A DNA stretch of 64,000 nucleotides, taken from NCBI RefSeq assembly GCF_030316765.1, contig NZ_JASZYT010000003.1, forward strand, positions 186,001 through 250,000, in the 5' to 3' direction. The stretch comes from Variovorax saccharolyticus. GTDB lineage: Bacteria > Pseudomonadota > Gammaproteobacteria > Burkholderiales > Burkholderiaceae_C. The notes under the pieces were generated by a model. It saw only the letters and a list, made by a program, of their open reading frames with translations. It did not search any database and was not told where the DNA came from. A program made the position numbers and the translations under genes. The first letter of the stretch is position 1, and each line of letters opens with the position of its first letter. Below, one piece after another: positions 46,380 to 55,264 of the stretch.

Positions 46380-47168
46380 ATGTATCTCGCCACGGCACAG
46401 ACCCGCGCACTCGGAGACGTCATGCGTCTGCTGGCCGAGGCCTCCGACGCCGACTCGCTGCGCGCCGACCTCGCCTTGCCGATGCTCGACCTGCTGCGGG
46501 CCGACACCTATGTCTCCTTCACCTGGGACAAGGTCGCGCAGCGCTTCGACCGCGTGAAGGCGCTCAACATGTCGATCGAGAACCTGCGCAGCTGGGACGA
46601 GTACTACCGCTTCGTCGACCCCCTCACCTTCCCGATGATGGAGCGCCGCCATCCCACGCTGGCGACCCAGATCCTGTGCCAGAGCGACCTCGCGCGCACC
46701 GAGTTCTTCAATGATTTCCTGGCCCGCGACCACATGCACTGGGGCGTCAATGTCTATGTCTTCGCTCATGGCGAGTGCACCGGCGACATGCGCATCTGGC
46801 GCCGCCGCGAGCGCGGCAACTTCGACAGCAACGAGATCGAGGCGCTGCGCCTGGTCGAGCCGGCCTTCGCGGCGGCGCTGGCGCGCTTCCAGTGGGAGGC
46901 CGACCCGCTGCTCGCCGCGCCCGCGCGCGAGAGCGTGACCGAGCTGCTCCAGCGGCGCTCGGCGCTGAGCCAGCGCGAGGCCGAAGCGGCGGCGCTGGTG
47001 CTCTCCGGGTGCCCCGACAAGCTGATCGCCAAGCGCATGGCCGTGGGCCTGCCGACGGTGCGCTTCCACCTCGCCAATGCCTTCCGCAAGCTGCGGGTCG
47101 AGAACCGCACCCAACTCGCGGCGCGGGCCCAGGCCCTGGTCAACGACCCGCTCTCGGCCTCGAACTGA
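46380..47168 (+). CDS. LuxR-family (HTH) transcriptional regulator
   Basis: A 262-residue regulator. The C-terminal 65 residues are a LuxR/GerE helix-turn-helix (LSQREAEAAALVLSGCPDK, LPTVRFHLANAFRKLRV). The N-terminal 190 residues (DTYVSFTWDKVAQRFD, WDEYYRFVDPLTFPMMER) look like a small-molecule sensing PAS/GAF-type or autoinducer-like domain of unclear ligand. No luxI-type synthase is present, so it is a solo. It is divergent from the amidase operon across a matching palindrome. Confidence 0.85.
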   Translation: MYLATAQTRALGDVMRLLAEASDADSLRADLALPMLDLLRADTYVSFTWDKVAQRFDRVKALNMSIENLRSWDEYYRFVDPLTFPMMERRHPTLATQILCQSDLARTEFFNDFLARDHMHWGVNVYVFAHGECTGDMRIWRRRERGNFDSNEIEALRLVEPAFAAALARFQWEADPLLAAPARESVTELLQRRSALSQREAEAAALVLSGCPDKLIAKRMAVGLPTVRFHLANAFRKLRVENRTQLAARAQALVNDPLSASN

Positions 47169-47184
47169 TTTCGCCGGGCGGCCT

Positions 47185-47487
47185 CTAGCGCTTCTTTGCT
47201 TCCGCCCGCGCGGCGCGGCCGTCCCAGGCGAACGAGACCCCGACCAGCAGCGCCACCCAGACCACGCCCGAGAACAGTGCGCCGCCCCAATGGGTGCCGC
47301 TGCTGCAGTCGAGTTCGAAGTAGCGCGACAACGCGCTGTTGCCGTCGGGCAGCAGCAGCGCCAGCTTGGACGGCAGGAAGTAGACGAACTCCAGCCACCC
47401 CATCAGCTCGGACAGCGTGAAGCGCCCGCCCGCGCCCAGGTCCGCCGCCACCTCCAGCCGCTTGCACTGGTCAATGAATATCGCCAC
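47185..47487 (-). CDS. Small membrane protein, hypothetical
   Basis: A possible 100-residue protein starting with GTG 47487, which has a GGGGAGG ribosome-binding site 6-7 bases upstream. It has an N-terminal soluble part (FIDQCKRLEVAADLG), an amphipathic middle (LMGWLEFVYFLPSKLALLL) and one clear membrane segment (ALFSGVVWVALLVGVSFAW) before a basic tail. I recognise no family. It ends 17 bases from the convergent LuxR stop. The amino-acid pattern looks like a real membrane protein rather than a shadow. Confidence 0.5.
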   Translation of the reverse strand: MAIFIDQCKRLEVAADLGAGGRFTLSELMGWLEFVYFLPSKLALLLPDGNSALSRYFELDCSSGTHWGGALFSGVVWVALLVGVSFAWDGRAARAEAKKR

Positions 47488-47731
47488 CCGTAGCCTCCCC
47501 GCGCCGACCTCGGCGCCCCCGGATTCTGACCTGAGTGCGGCTCCTGCCGGCAACCGGCAGGCACTGTCGCCAAGGTGATAGCGGGCCCGGGTAACTCCGC
47601 ACGGCCCCGCGCACGCCCGCCCATACGCTCCGACCGCCGGTGATGTCGCACGGTCGAGGCCGAGGACACGCCGGTTCGAGTCCGCCGAGTCTGCAAACAA
47701 CTTCAATCAAGAATCCCCGGAGACAAAACCC

Positions 47732-49279
47732 ATGCAACCCAGTCGTGTCCAGTTCCTGGCCTTGGCCACCACCCTGAGCCTCGCCGCCTGCGGCGGTGGC
47801 GGCAGTTCGACCCCGTTCTTCGCTGCCGCGCCGGCACCGGCACCGGCTGCGACCACGGTGCCGCCCGCCGCTGCACCGGCTCCGGCACCGGCGCCCGCGC
47901 CCGTGGCGGAAGAGAAGCGCGAACAGGACAACCGCAACGCCTTCGCGCCGGCCGACCCGACTGCGACCACCTTCGCGGCAATGGGAGGCAACCCGGCCAA
48001 TCCGGCGTTCGATCCCGCCACCACCAGCCGCTGGGCCGGGGTGCTGGGCGGTGCGGCCTACCGCGTCGAGGTGCCGGCCAACTGGAACGGCGAGCTGGTC
48101 ATGTACGCGCACGGCTACGCGGGCACCGGCAACGGGCTGGGCGTCGGCAATCCGTCGATCCGCCGCTACCTGATCGAGAAGGGCTACGCCTGGGCCGCCT
48201 CCAGCTACAGCAAGAACTACTACGACGTGCGGGTCGGTGTCGAGGACACCAACGCCCTGGCCCTCGAGTTCAACAAGATCGCCGCCGCCGCCGGCCGTCC
48301 GCTGGCGGCGCCGAGCAAGATCTTCATCACCGGCCATTCGATGGGCGGCCACATCACGGCCGCCGCGATCGAGGACGAGGCCTACGCCACCGCCAACCAC
48401 AAGGTCAGGTACAACGGCGCGGTGCCGATGTGCGGCGTGCTCGGCGACACCGAGCTGTTCGACTACTTCGCTGCCGCCCAGGTCACGGCGCAGGCGCTGG
48501 CGGGGCTGCCGAAATACCCGTTCACCAACTGGGCGGACATCTCGACGCAGGTGACAGGAACGCTGTTCACGAGCCTGAGTCCGAGCATCGGACTGACGGC
48601 CACCGGCGTGAAGTACGCCTCGGTGATCCAGAACCTCACCGGCGGTCCGCGCCCGATGTTCGATCTCGGGCTCGCGATCGGCGGCTCGTTCTCGGCGGTG
48701 TGGGGCGTGTTCGGCGGCGACGGCACGATCACCGGCATCCTCAACAAGAGCGTGATCGACACCAACCGCTTCGTCTACGCCATCGACAGCGACCCCGCCC
48801 GCTCGACCACGCTCAACGCGGAAGTGCTCAAGCTCAGCGCCGTGGCCGATGCCAACCGGCTGCGCACCGACGGCCTGCGCTGGATCCCGAAGACCAACGG
48901 CGAGTTCAAGATCCCGGTCGTGACGCTGCACACGCTGGGCGACCTCTACGTGCCCTTCAGCATGGAGCAGATCTACCAGAAGCGCGTGGCCGCCAAGGGC
49001 AACGGCAAGTGGCTGGTGCAGCGCGCGATCCGCGGCGCCACCCATTGCGACTTCACGGTGGCCGAGCAGGTGGCGGCCTTCGACGCCATGGTCAAGTGGG
49101 AGCAAGGCGGCCCGACGCCCGCCGGCGACGACGTCGTGACGCCGGCCGCCGTGGCGGCGCCCAGCTATGGCTGCGCCTTCACCGACAACACCATCACCGC
49201 CGACGACGGCGGCCCGACGTCGAGCACCGCCAGGCTGCGCACCCTCATCAACAGCAGCGGCGGCGCCTGCCCGTCCTGA
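47732..49279 (+). CDS. Alpha/beta-hydrolase-like lipoprotein
   Basis: A 515-residue envelope protein. The signal FLALATTLSLAAC is a lipobox (Cys20), followed by Gly and a Pro/Ala-rich tether to about residue 60. The body has an alpha/beta hydrolase look: LVMYAHGYAGTG for the oxyanion region, ITGHSMGGHITAAAIE for the nucleophile, TLHTLGDLYVPFS for the acid and ATHCDFTVAEQ for the histidine. It is probably an outer-membrane-anchored esterase, lipase or polymer depolymerase. It stands alone, flanked by convergent LysR. Confidence 0.82.
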   Translation: MQPSRVQFLALATTLSLAACGGGGSSTPFFAAAPAPAPAATTVPPAAAPAPAPAPAPVAEEKREQDNRNAFAPADPTATTFAAMGGNPANPAFDPATTSRWAGVLGGAAYRVEVPANWNGELVMYAHGYAGTGNGLGVGNPSIRRYLIEKGYAWAASSYSKNYYDVRVGVEDTNALALEFNKIAAAAGRPLAAPSKIFITGHSMGGHITAAAIEDEAYATANHKVRYNGAVPMCGVLGDTELFDYFAAAQVTAQALAGLPKYPFTNWADISTQVTGTLFTSLSPSIGLTATGVKYASVIQNLTGGPRPMFDLGLAIGGSFSAVWGVFGGDGTITGILNKSVIDTNRFVYAIDSDPARSTTLNAEVLKLSAVADANRLRTDGLRWIPKTNGEFKIPVVTLHTLGDLYVPFSMEQIYQKRVAAKGNGKWLVQRAIRGATHCDFTVAEQVAAFDAMVKWEQGGPTPAGDDVVTPAAVAAPSYGCAFTDNTITADDGGPTSSTARLRTLINSSGGACPS

Positions 49280-49291
49280 GCGACCGGGCAT

Positions 49292-49318
49292 CGACGCGAC
49301 GCCGGGGGCGCCGCGTCG
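49292..49318. terminator. Candidate bidirectional terminator hairpin
   Basis: CGACGCG at 49292-49298 pairs with CGCGTCG at 49312-49318, and CGCC pairs with GGCG inside, giving an 11-base-pair stem with one mismatch and a GGG loop. It fills the 40-base gap between the convergent lipoprotein and LysR genes. There is no U-tract, so the call rests on position and stem strength. Confidence 0.45.
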
Positions 49319-49319
49319 C

Positions 49320-50204
49320 TCAGTCGTGCAGCAGCTGCTGCATCAGCTGCCGCACGATCTGCAAGCCCGGCGCCTCGGTGCGCCGGCGCAGCGTGACCAT
49401 CCCGAAGCGCGCAGTGCGCTCCAGCGGCGGCTGCATCCGCAGTTCGACCAGGTCGGGCGCCGCGGCGCGGATCGCCAGCAGCACCGCATCGGTCTGGCGC
49501 GCCACCTCGACCAGGCTCGAGACCTCCTCGCACTGCAGCGTCACGCACTGCGACGGATGGGCCTCGGGCCCGTAGGCCTCGGTCAGGCTGCGGGCCACCT
49601 CGTCGCTCAGCGGCGTCGAGGCGATCGGGAAGCGCTGCACGTCCGCGAAGCGCACGCCGTTGCGCTTGCGCGCGAGCGGATGGCCGCGCCGGCACATGAA
49701 GACGCCGCGCATCTCGCGCAGCATGCTCACTTCGAGGTCGGCGCCGGGCGCCAGCGAGCGGGCGTCGAGCACCAGCGCATCGAGCGTGCGTTCGCGCAGC
49801 GCCTGCGCCAGCAGCTCGGTGCCGCCGCGCGCCACCACCAGGCGCACCTTCGGATGATGGATCGCCATGTGCATGAGCAAGGGCGTCATCAGCATGGCGC
49901 CCGGCCCCGAGCCCATGCCGATGCGCATGGCGCCGCCCTGCCCCTCGCGCATCTGGCGGCCGCTGTCGCGCAGCTCGCCGGCCTCGAACACCAGCTGCCG
50001 CGCGCGGGCCACCACGTCGCGCCCGAAAGGCGTGAGTTCGCTGCGCCGGCCGATGCGGTCGAACAGCGGCATGCCGAGCTCGTCCTCGAGCGCCCGGATG
50101 CTGCGGCTGAAGGCCGGCTGCGTGATGCACATCGCCTGCGCGGACTTGCTGAAGGAGCCGCTCTCGGCCAGTGCGAGCAGGTGCCGGAGTTGCACCAGCG
50201 TCAT
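49320..50204 (-). CDS. LysR-family transcriptional regulator
   Basis: A 294-residue LysR regulator: LVQLRHLLALAESGSFSKSAQAM with ITQPAFSRSIRALEDELGMPLFDR as recognition region, then an effector domain. ATG 50204 gives the canonical N-terminus. It is divergent from the Bug receptor and M20 amidohydrolase genes (135 bases between starts) and probably controls them. Confidence 0.9.
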   Translation of the reverse strand: MTLVQLRHLLALAESGSFSKSAQAMCITQPAFSRSIRALEDELGMPLFDRIGRRSELTPFGRDVVARARQLVFEAGELRDSGRQMREGQGGAMRIGMGSGPGAMLMTPLLMHMAIHHPKVRLVVARGGTELLAQALRERTLDALVLDARSLAPGADLEVSMLREMRGVFMCRRGHPLARKRNGVRFADVQRFPIASTPLSDEVARSLTEAYGPEAHPSQCVTLQCEEVSSLVEVARQTDAVLLAIRAAAPDLVELRMQPPLERTARFGMVTLRRRTEAPGLQIVRQLMQQLLHD

Positions 50205-50339
50205 CGGGCGGCCCCGTGAATTCCATGCATTGAAGTAATCATCTTGCTGACAACAATGCATTGGATGTTCTCATGCGGCGCTCCTACGATGCAAGCGCGT
50301 CCCCCGTCCGAGGACTCCCACTCCATCGTCAGGAACCCC

Positions 50340-51317
50340 ATGAAGAACTTCTTCCACCGTTCGATCGCCGGCCTGCTGCTGCTGGCCGCCAGCACCGCGT
50401 TCGCCCAGACCTACCCGAGCAAGCCGGTCAACCTGATGGTGCCGTACCCCGCGGGCGGACCTTCGGATGCCGCCGCGCGCATCTTCACCGTGCCGCTCGG
50501 CAAGGAACTGGGGCAGCAGGTGATCGTCGAGAACCTCGGCGGCGTCGCCGGCGCGCTGGCCGCCCAGAAGGTGCTGGCGGCGCCGGCCGACGGCTACTAC
50601 CTGTTCCAGGGTTCGCCCAACGAGGTCATCCTCGCGCCGCTGGCCAATGCCGCCGTGAAGCTCAAGGCCGAGGACTTCCGGCTGGTGCATCCGGTGACCG
50701 ACGCCGTGATGGTGGTGGTCGCGCGCAAGGACCTCCCCGCCAACAACATCGACGAGCTGATCGCGCTGGCGCGCAAGTCGGGCGACAAGCCGCTGACCTA
50801 CGGCAGCGTGGGCATCGGCTCGCTCTACCACCTGATCCTCGAGGACGTGCAGCGGCGCACCGGCACCCGGCTGATCCACGCGCCGTACAAGGGCAATGCG
50901 CCGCTGCTGCAGGACATCGGCGGCGGCCAGGTCGATTTCGCGGTGCTGGTCTACAGCGCCGGCATGGGCGCGATGGCCGAGCAGGGCCGCCTCAAGGTGA
51001 TCGGCCAGCTCGGCGCCCAGCGCTCGGAACTGCTGAAGAACGTGCCCACCGTGAGCGAGGGCAAGGAACTGAAGGACTTCTCGTTCCAGATCTGGAGCGG
51101 CTTCATGGTGCCGAAGAACACGCCCGAAGACGTGGTCCAGCGCCTGCACAAGGCGATCGGCGCCACCTTGAAGGACCCGACCGTGCGCTCGCAGCTGGCG
51201 GCGCAGACGCAGCTCGCATCGCCGCCGATGTCGCTGGCCGAATCGGCGAAGTTCTATGAAGGCGAGATTGCGCGCTATCGTGCGATCGCCAAGTCGATCA
51301 ACCTGCAACCGCAATAG
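50340..51317 (+). CDS. Bug/TctC-type periplasmic solute receptor
   Basis: A 325-residue receptor. The signal peptide MKNFFHRSIAGLLLLAAS ends at AFAQ, and the mature start TYPSKPVNLMVPYPAGGPSD is diagnostic of Bug proteins. It is followed 7 bases later by the M20 amidohydrolase gene, so the ligand may be an N-acyl amino acid or its product. No TctAB genes are nearby. Confidence 0.9.
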   Translation: MKNFFHRSIAGLLLLAASTAFAQTYPSKPVNLMVPYPAGGPSDAAARIFTVPLGKELGQQVIVENLGGVAGALAAQKVLAAPADGYYLFQGSPNEVILAPLANAAVKLKAEDFRLVHPVTDAVMVVVARKDLPANNIDELIALARKSGDKPLTYGSVGIGSLYHLILEDVQRRTGTRLIHAPYKGNAPLLQDIGGGQVDFAVLVYSAGMGAMAEQGRLKVIGQLGAQRSELLKNVPTVSEGKELKDFSFQIWSGFMVPKNTPEDVVQRLHKAIGATLKDPTVRSQLAAQTQLASPPMSLAESAKFYEGEIARYRAIAKSINLQPQ

Positions 51318-51324
51318 GACCCCC

Positions 51325-52500
51325 ATGAGCGCACTCCTCGATCAGCTGCACGGCCAGGCCGAAGAATTCATCGGCCTGCGGCGCGACATCCATCACCACC
51401 CCGAACTCGCCTTCGACGAGCACCGCACCGCGGCCCTGGTGGCCGAGAAGCTCGAGGCCTGGGGCTACGAGGTCGAGCGCGGCCTGGGCGGCACCGGCGT
51501 GGTGGGCCGGCTGGTGCGCGGCAGCGGCCGGCGCCGGCTGGGCCTGCGCGCCGACATGGACGCGCTGCCGATCGACGAGGCCACCGGCCTCGGCTACGCC
51601 AGCTGCAATGCCGGCGTGATGCATGCATGCGGCCACGACGGCCACACCGCGATGCTGCTGGCGGCAGCCCGGCACCTGGCCGAGCGCGGCCGCTTCTCGG
51701 GCACGCTCAACCTGATCTTCCAGCCGGCGGAAGAAGGCGGCGGCGGCGCGCTGCGCATGATGGAAGACGGGCTGTTCGACAAGTACCCCTGCGACGCGAT
51801 CTTCGCGATGCACAACATGCCCGGCATTCCGCAAGGCCGCCTGGTGCTGCGCGAGGGCGCGGCCATGGCCTCCTCGGACTACGCCACGGTCACGCTCACC
51901 GGCGTCGGCGGCCACGGCGCCATGCCGCACCGGGCCGCCGATCCGGTGGTCGCCGCGGCCAGCATCGTGATGGCGCTGCAGTCGGTGGTGTCGCGCAACG
52001 TCGACCCGCTGCAGATGGCGGTGATCACGGTCGGCGCGCTGCATGCCGGCAAGGCCAACAACGTCATCCCGCAGCAGGCGACGCTGGAGATCAGCATCCG
52101 TGCGCTCGACCGCGAGGTGCGCGCCCTGCTCGAGCGGCGGGTCAAGGCGCTCATCGCGACCCAGGCCGAGAGCTTCGGCGTCACGGCGCGGATCGACTGG
52201 CGGCCGGGCTATGCGGTGCTGGTCAACACGCCCGAGGAGACCGCCTTCGCCCGCGAGGTGGCGCTCGAGCTGGTCGGCCCCGACAAGGTCACGCTGCAGG
52301 GGCCGGCCGTGCCGGGCAGCGAGGACTTCGCCTTCATGCTCGAGAAGCTGCCGGGCAGCTACCTGTTCATCGGCAACGGCGACGGCGACAGTGCCGGCGC
52401 CTGCATGGTGCACAACCCGGGCTACGACTTCAACGACGACAACGTGGCGATCGGATCGGCCTACTGGGCGCTGCTCGCGGAGCGCTTCCTTCCGGGCTGA
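51325..52500 (+). CDS. M20-family amidohydrolase (hippurate hydrolase/N-acyl-amino-acid deacylase-like)
   Basis: A 391-residue metal-dependent amidohydrolase. RRDIHHHPELAFDEHRTA, LRADMDALPIDE and MHACGHDGHTAMLL carry the family's metal ligands; FQPAEEGGGGA has the catalytic glutamate; PGSEDFAFMLEKLPGSYLFIG is the C-terminal signature. It cleaves N-acyl amino acids such as hippurate. With a Bug receptor upstream and an alanine/sodium symporter converging downstream, uptake and hydrolysis of an acylated amino acid is plausible. Its 3' end overlaps the symporter gene by 40 bases. Confidence 0.9.
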   Translation: MSALLDQLHGQAEEFIGLRRDIHHHPELAFDEHRTAALVAEKLEAWGYEVERGLGGTGVVGRLVRGSGRRRLGLRADMDALPIDEATGLGYASCNAGVMHACGHDGHTAMLLAAARHLAERGRFSGTLNLIFQPAEEGGGGALRMMEDGLFDKYPCDAIFAMHNMPGIPQGRLVLREGAAMASSDYATVTLTGVGGHGAMPHRAADPVVAAASIVMALQSVVSRNVDPLQMAVITVGALHAGKANNVIPQQATLEISIRALDREVRALLERRVKALIATQAESFGVTARIDWRPGYAVLVNTPEETAFAREVALELVGPDKVTLQGPAVPGSEDFAFMLEKLPGSYLFIGNGDGDSAGACMVHNPGYDFNDDNVAIGSAYWALLAERFLPG

Positions 52501-54104
52501 GCCGAAGCGGGGCGATGCGGCGGCGCAGCGCCCGGTGCCGCCTGCCGCGCGTCGCGCGCCTGCAGCAGCCGCGCCTCCACCCAGCAGTCCGTCTGCACGC
52601 CGATGTGCGCCGACACGAACTGGTCGCCCTGCGTGGCGCGGTAGTGGGCCAGCGCCTTGTAGACCAGCCCGCTGCCCAGCAGCAGGATCGGCACGTTCAG
52701 GTAGACCATGATGATGTTCATCAGGTCCGAGAGGGCCCAGAGATTCGGCAGTTCCAGGCCGGCCAGCACGGTCAGCGCACCGAAGGGCACGAACACCAGC
52801 GAACCCAACACCCGGATGCCCGTGATGAAGCGCGGACTCCTGGAGATGAAGTTGGCCGATATCTCCGCGAAGGAGATCATTCCGAGCAGGGTCGTGAAGG
52901 CAAACAGCCCATAGCAGACACACATCACGATCTTGACGGCGCCGCCGACCGACGCCGGCACCAGTGCCTGCACCGACCCCAGATAGACCGTGATCTTGGA
53001 CGCCTTGACCGACTCCCAGGCCTGGCCATCGACCGTGCCGGTCCACACATGGGCCATCACCACGATGAAGCCGGTCATGGTGCAGATCACCATGGTGTCG
53101 AAGAACACGCCCAGGCTCTGCACGAAGCCTTGCTCGCAAGGATGGCTGTTGTCGGCGACGGCCGCGGCCATGGTGATGGTGCCCTGGCCGGCTTCATTGG
53201 ACATCAGGCCCCGCTTGACGCCCTGCGCCAGCGCGGTGCCGATCGCGCCGCCGAACAAGGCATGCGGCGCGAAGGCGCCGACGAACACCTCGCGGAAGAA
53301 GTACGGAACCAGCGGCAGGTTGATCAGGATGATGATCAGCGACATGACGCAGAACAGCACGGCCTTGATCGGCACCAGCACGTCGGTGTAGGCGACCACC
53401 CGCCGGATTCCGCCCAGGATGATGAAGGAGCAGGCGAACACGAGGCCGGCGGCGATCAGGTAGTACAGCGTGGAGCGCCGACCGATCGGTGCGCCCGCCA
53501 CCGTGTCGGCGATGGTGCCGATGGCGGTGAAGACATTGAAGGTCTGCGGCGGCACGTTGAACAGCGCATAGGCGATGAACACCAGCGACAGGAAGGTGCC
53601 CACCGCGCGCCGGTCGCCCAGGATGCGGCGGCCATAGAAGGGAAGCCCTCCGACGAATTCATCGCCCTTCCTCTCCTTGAACAACTGCGCCAGCACCGAC
53701 TCCATGAAGGCGGTCGCCATGCCGAAGAAGGCGGCCACCCACATCCAGAACAAGGCCCCGGGACCGCCGACGGAAATGGCGCCGGTGATGCCCACGATGT
53801 TCCCCGGTCCGGCCCGCATGGCCAGCCCCAGCATGAAGGAGGCCAATGCGCTGACGCCGGTGCCGGACGATCGCCGGCGCAGCATGATGCGGACGATCTT
53901 GCGCATGTTGGTCATCTGCACGAAGCGCGTGCGGATCGTGAAATGAATGCCGGCACCGACCAGCAGGATGATGGCGAAGGAGAAGTTGCCCAGGATCGGG
54001 ATCCGCGAGTACCAGGGGTAGCGGGTCGGGAAGTCCCAGAACAGGTCGGAGATGGGCGCGATGAACGCAAAGAATGCGTTGACGGATTGGAAGATCTCAT
54101 CCAT
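52461..54104 (-). CDS. Sodium:alanine/glycine symporter (AGCS family)
   Basis: A 547-residue membrane protein with about ten or more hydrophobic segments. VGGPGALFWMWVAAFFGMATAFMES and GLMSNEAGQGTITMAAA are AGCS family hallmarks. It imports small neutral amino acids with sodium. Family members are usually 440-490 residues; this one has an extra hydrophilic C-terminal tail (QARDARQAAPGAAPPH). That tail is partly encoded in the 40-base overlap with the M20 gene, so it could be read past an ancestral stop. Confidence 0.88.
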   Translation of the reverse strand: MDEIFQSVNAFFAFIAPISDLFWDFPTRYPWYSRIPILGNFSFAIILLVGAGIHFTIRTRFVQMTNMRKIVRIMLRRRSSGTGVSALASFMLGLAMRAGPGNIVGITGAISVGGPGALFWMWVAAFFGMATAFMESVLAQLFKERKGDEFVGGLPFYGRRILGDRRAVGTFLSLVFIAYALFNVPPQTFNVFTAIGTIADTVAGAPIGRRSTLYYLIAAGLVFACSFIILGGIRRVVAYTDVLVPIKAVLFCVMSLIIILINLPLVPYFFREVFVGAFAPHALFGGAIGTALAQGVKRGLMSNEAGQGTITMAAAVADNSHPCEQGFVQSLGVFFDTMVICTMTGFIVVMAHVWTGTVDGQAWESVKASKITVYLGSVQALVPASVGGAVKIVMCVCYGLFAFTTLLGMISFAEISANFISRSPRFITGIRVLGSLVFVPFGALTVLAGLELPNLWALSDLMNIIMVYLNVPILLLGSGLVYKALAHYRATQGDQFVSAHIGVQTDCWVEARLLQARDARQAAPGAAPPHRPASAQPGRKRSASSAQ

Positions 54105-54257
54105 GGGTTGTCTCTTGGCTGATGGTGCTGAAGTCGACCGTTGACAGACTTCCCGGCGGCCGGAAAGCGTAGCAACTCAGTCCATTCCCCATCCCCAAGG
54201 AAACATCCGAAAAACTCGCCGGAAAATCTCACGATCGAACCCGCTGCGGGCGAAGAC

Positions 54258-55169
54258 TCAGCGTTCCCTGAACAAGCCCTCGATCACTTCCCTCAGCCAC
54301 CGGTTCGCCGCATCGGCCTCGAAGCGCTTGCTCCAGTGCAGCGAGACGCTGAAGTCGCGCAGCGGAAAGGCCGGCTCCACGATCGCGTAGCCGCCCTCCT
54401 CGGCAAAGCCGCGGGCGATGTTGCGCGGCATCACCACCGCCAGGTCGGTGGCCCGCACGATGGCCGGCAGCACCATGAAGTGCTCGGTGGTCAGGCGCAC
54501 CCGGTCCTCCAGGTTGAGCAGCTGCAGGATGCGCAGCGTTTCGGCATGGGTGCGCACGGCGACGTATTCGAGCGTCTGCAGCGCGTCGAGCAGCGCCCGG
54601 CTGCTCCGCCGCCCGCGCGCGAACGGGTGGCCCTCGCGCAGCAGCACGATGTAGCGGTCCTTCAGCAGGTGGGCGCGCTGGGTGTCGCGGACCTTGGGAA
54701 GAAAGCCGAAAGCGAAGTCGATCCGGCCGCCGTCCAGGGCCGGCGCGATCTCCGCCGGCTGCAGCGGCAGGGTCTCCAGCCGGACGCCCGGCGCCAGCTC
54801 GCCCAGCCTGGCCATCAGCAGCGGCAGGAAGCGGCCCTCGCCGATGTCGCTCATGTGGATGCGGAAGGTCTTGCGCGAGTCCGCGGGCTCGAAGCGGTCG
54901 GGCTCGTTCAGCGCCTCCTCCAGCGTGCCCAGCGCCGCCTGCACCGCCACCGCCAGCCGATCGGCGCGCGGCGTCGGCGCGACGCCGCCGGGCGCCCGAA
55001 CGAAGAGGGCGTCCTTGAGCAGCAGCCGAAGCCGGCCCAGCCCGTGGCTGGCGGCCGGCTGGGTCAGGCCCAGCGCCTCCGCCGCCCGGCTCACGCTGCG
55101 CGCCCGGTAGACGGCATCGAACAGGCGCAGCAGGTTCAGGTCGATCGAATCGATATGCATGGCGTTCAT
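54258..55169 (-). CDS. LysR-family transcriptional regulator
   Basis: A 303-residue LysR regulator: DLNLLRLFDAVYRARSVSRAAEAL with GLTQPAASHGLGRLRLLLKD as recognition region. ATG 55169 (MNAMHIDSIDL) or the internal ATG at 55160 are both possible starts. It is divergent from the PQQ dehydrogenase operon (95 bases between starts) and is its likely regulator; the symporter gene lies 153 bases downstream on the same strand. Confidence 0.9.
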   Translation of the reverse strand: MNAMHIDSIDLNLLRLFDAVYRARSVSRAAEALGLTQPAASHGLGRLRLLLKDALFVRAPGGVAPTPRADRLAVAVQAALGTLEEALNEPDRFEPADSRKTFRIHMSDIGEGRFLPLLMARLGELAPGVRLETLPLQPAEIAPALDGGRIDFAFGFLPKVRDTQRAHLLKDRYIVLLREGHPFARGRRSSRALLDALQTLEYVAVRTHAETLRILQLLNLEDRVRLTTEHFMVLPAIVRATDLAVVMPRNIARGFAEEGGYAIVEPAFPLRDFSVSLHWSKRFEADAANRWLREVIEGLFRER

Positions 55170-55264
55170 GTTGCTTAGTTCGATTATTTTATTGATCGCA
55201 GGTCGAGGCCCCGCGACACTTGCGGCGGCCTCGAAGCCGACCCCCCACAAGAAGGAGACAAGAG
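55170..55264. promoter_or_regulatory. Divergent control region of LysR and the PQQ-dehydrogenase/ior operon
   Basis: The 5' half is unusually AT-rich for this genome (TTCGATTATTTTATTGATCG, at about 55179-55198) and carries a CGAT...ATCG dyad. This is the only AT-rich tract between the divergent genes and so the likely site of both promoters and of the LysR binding site. No clear -35/-10 pair can be fixed by eye. A GAAGGAGACAAG ribosome-binding site ends the region. Confidence 0.5.
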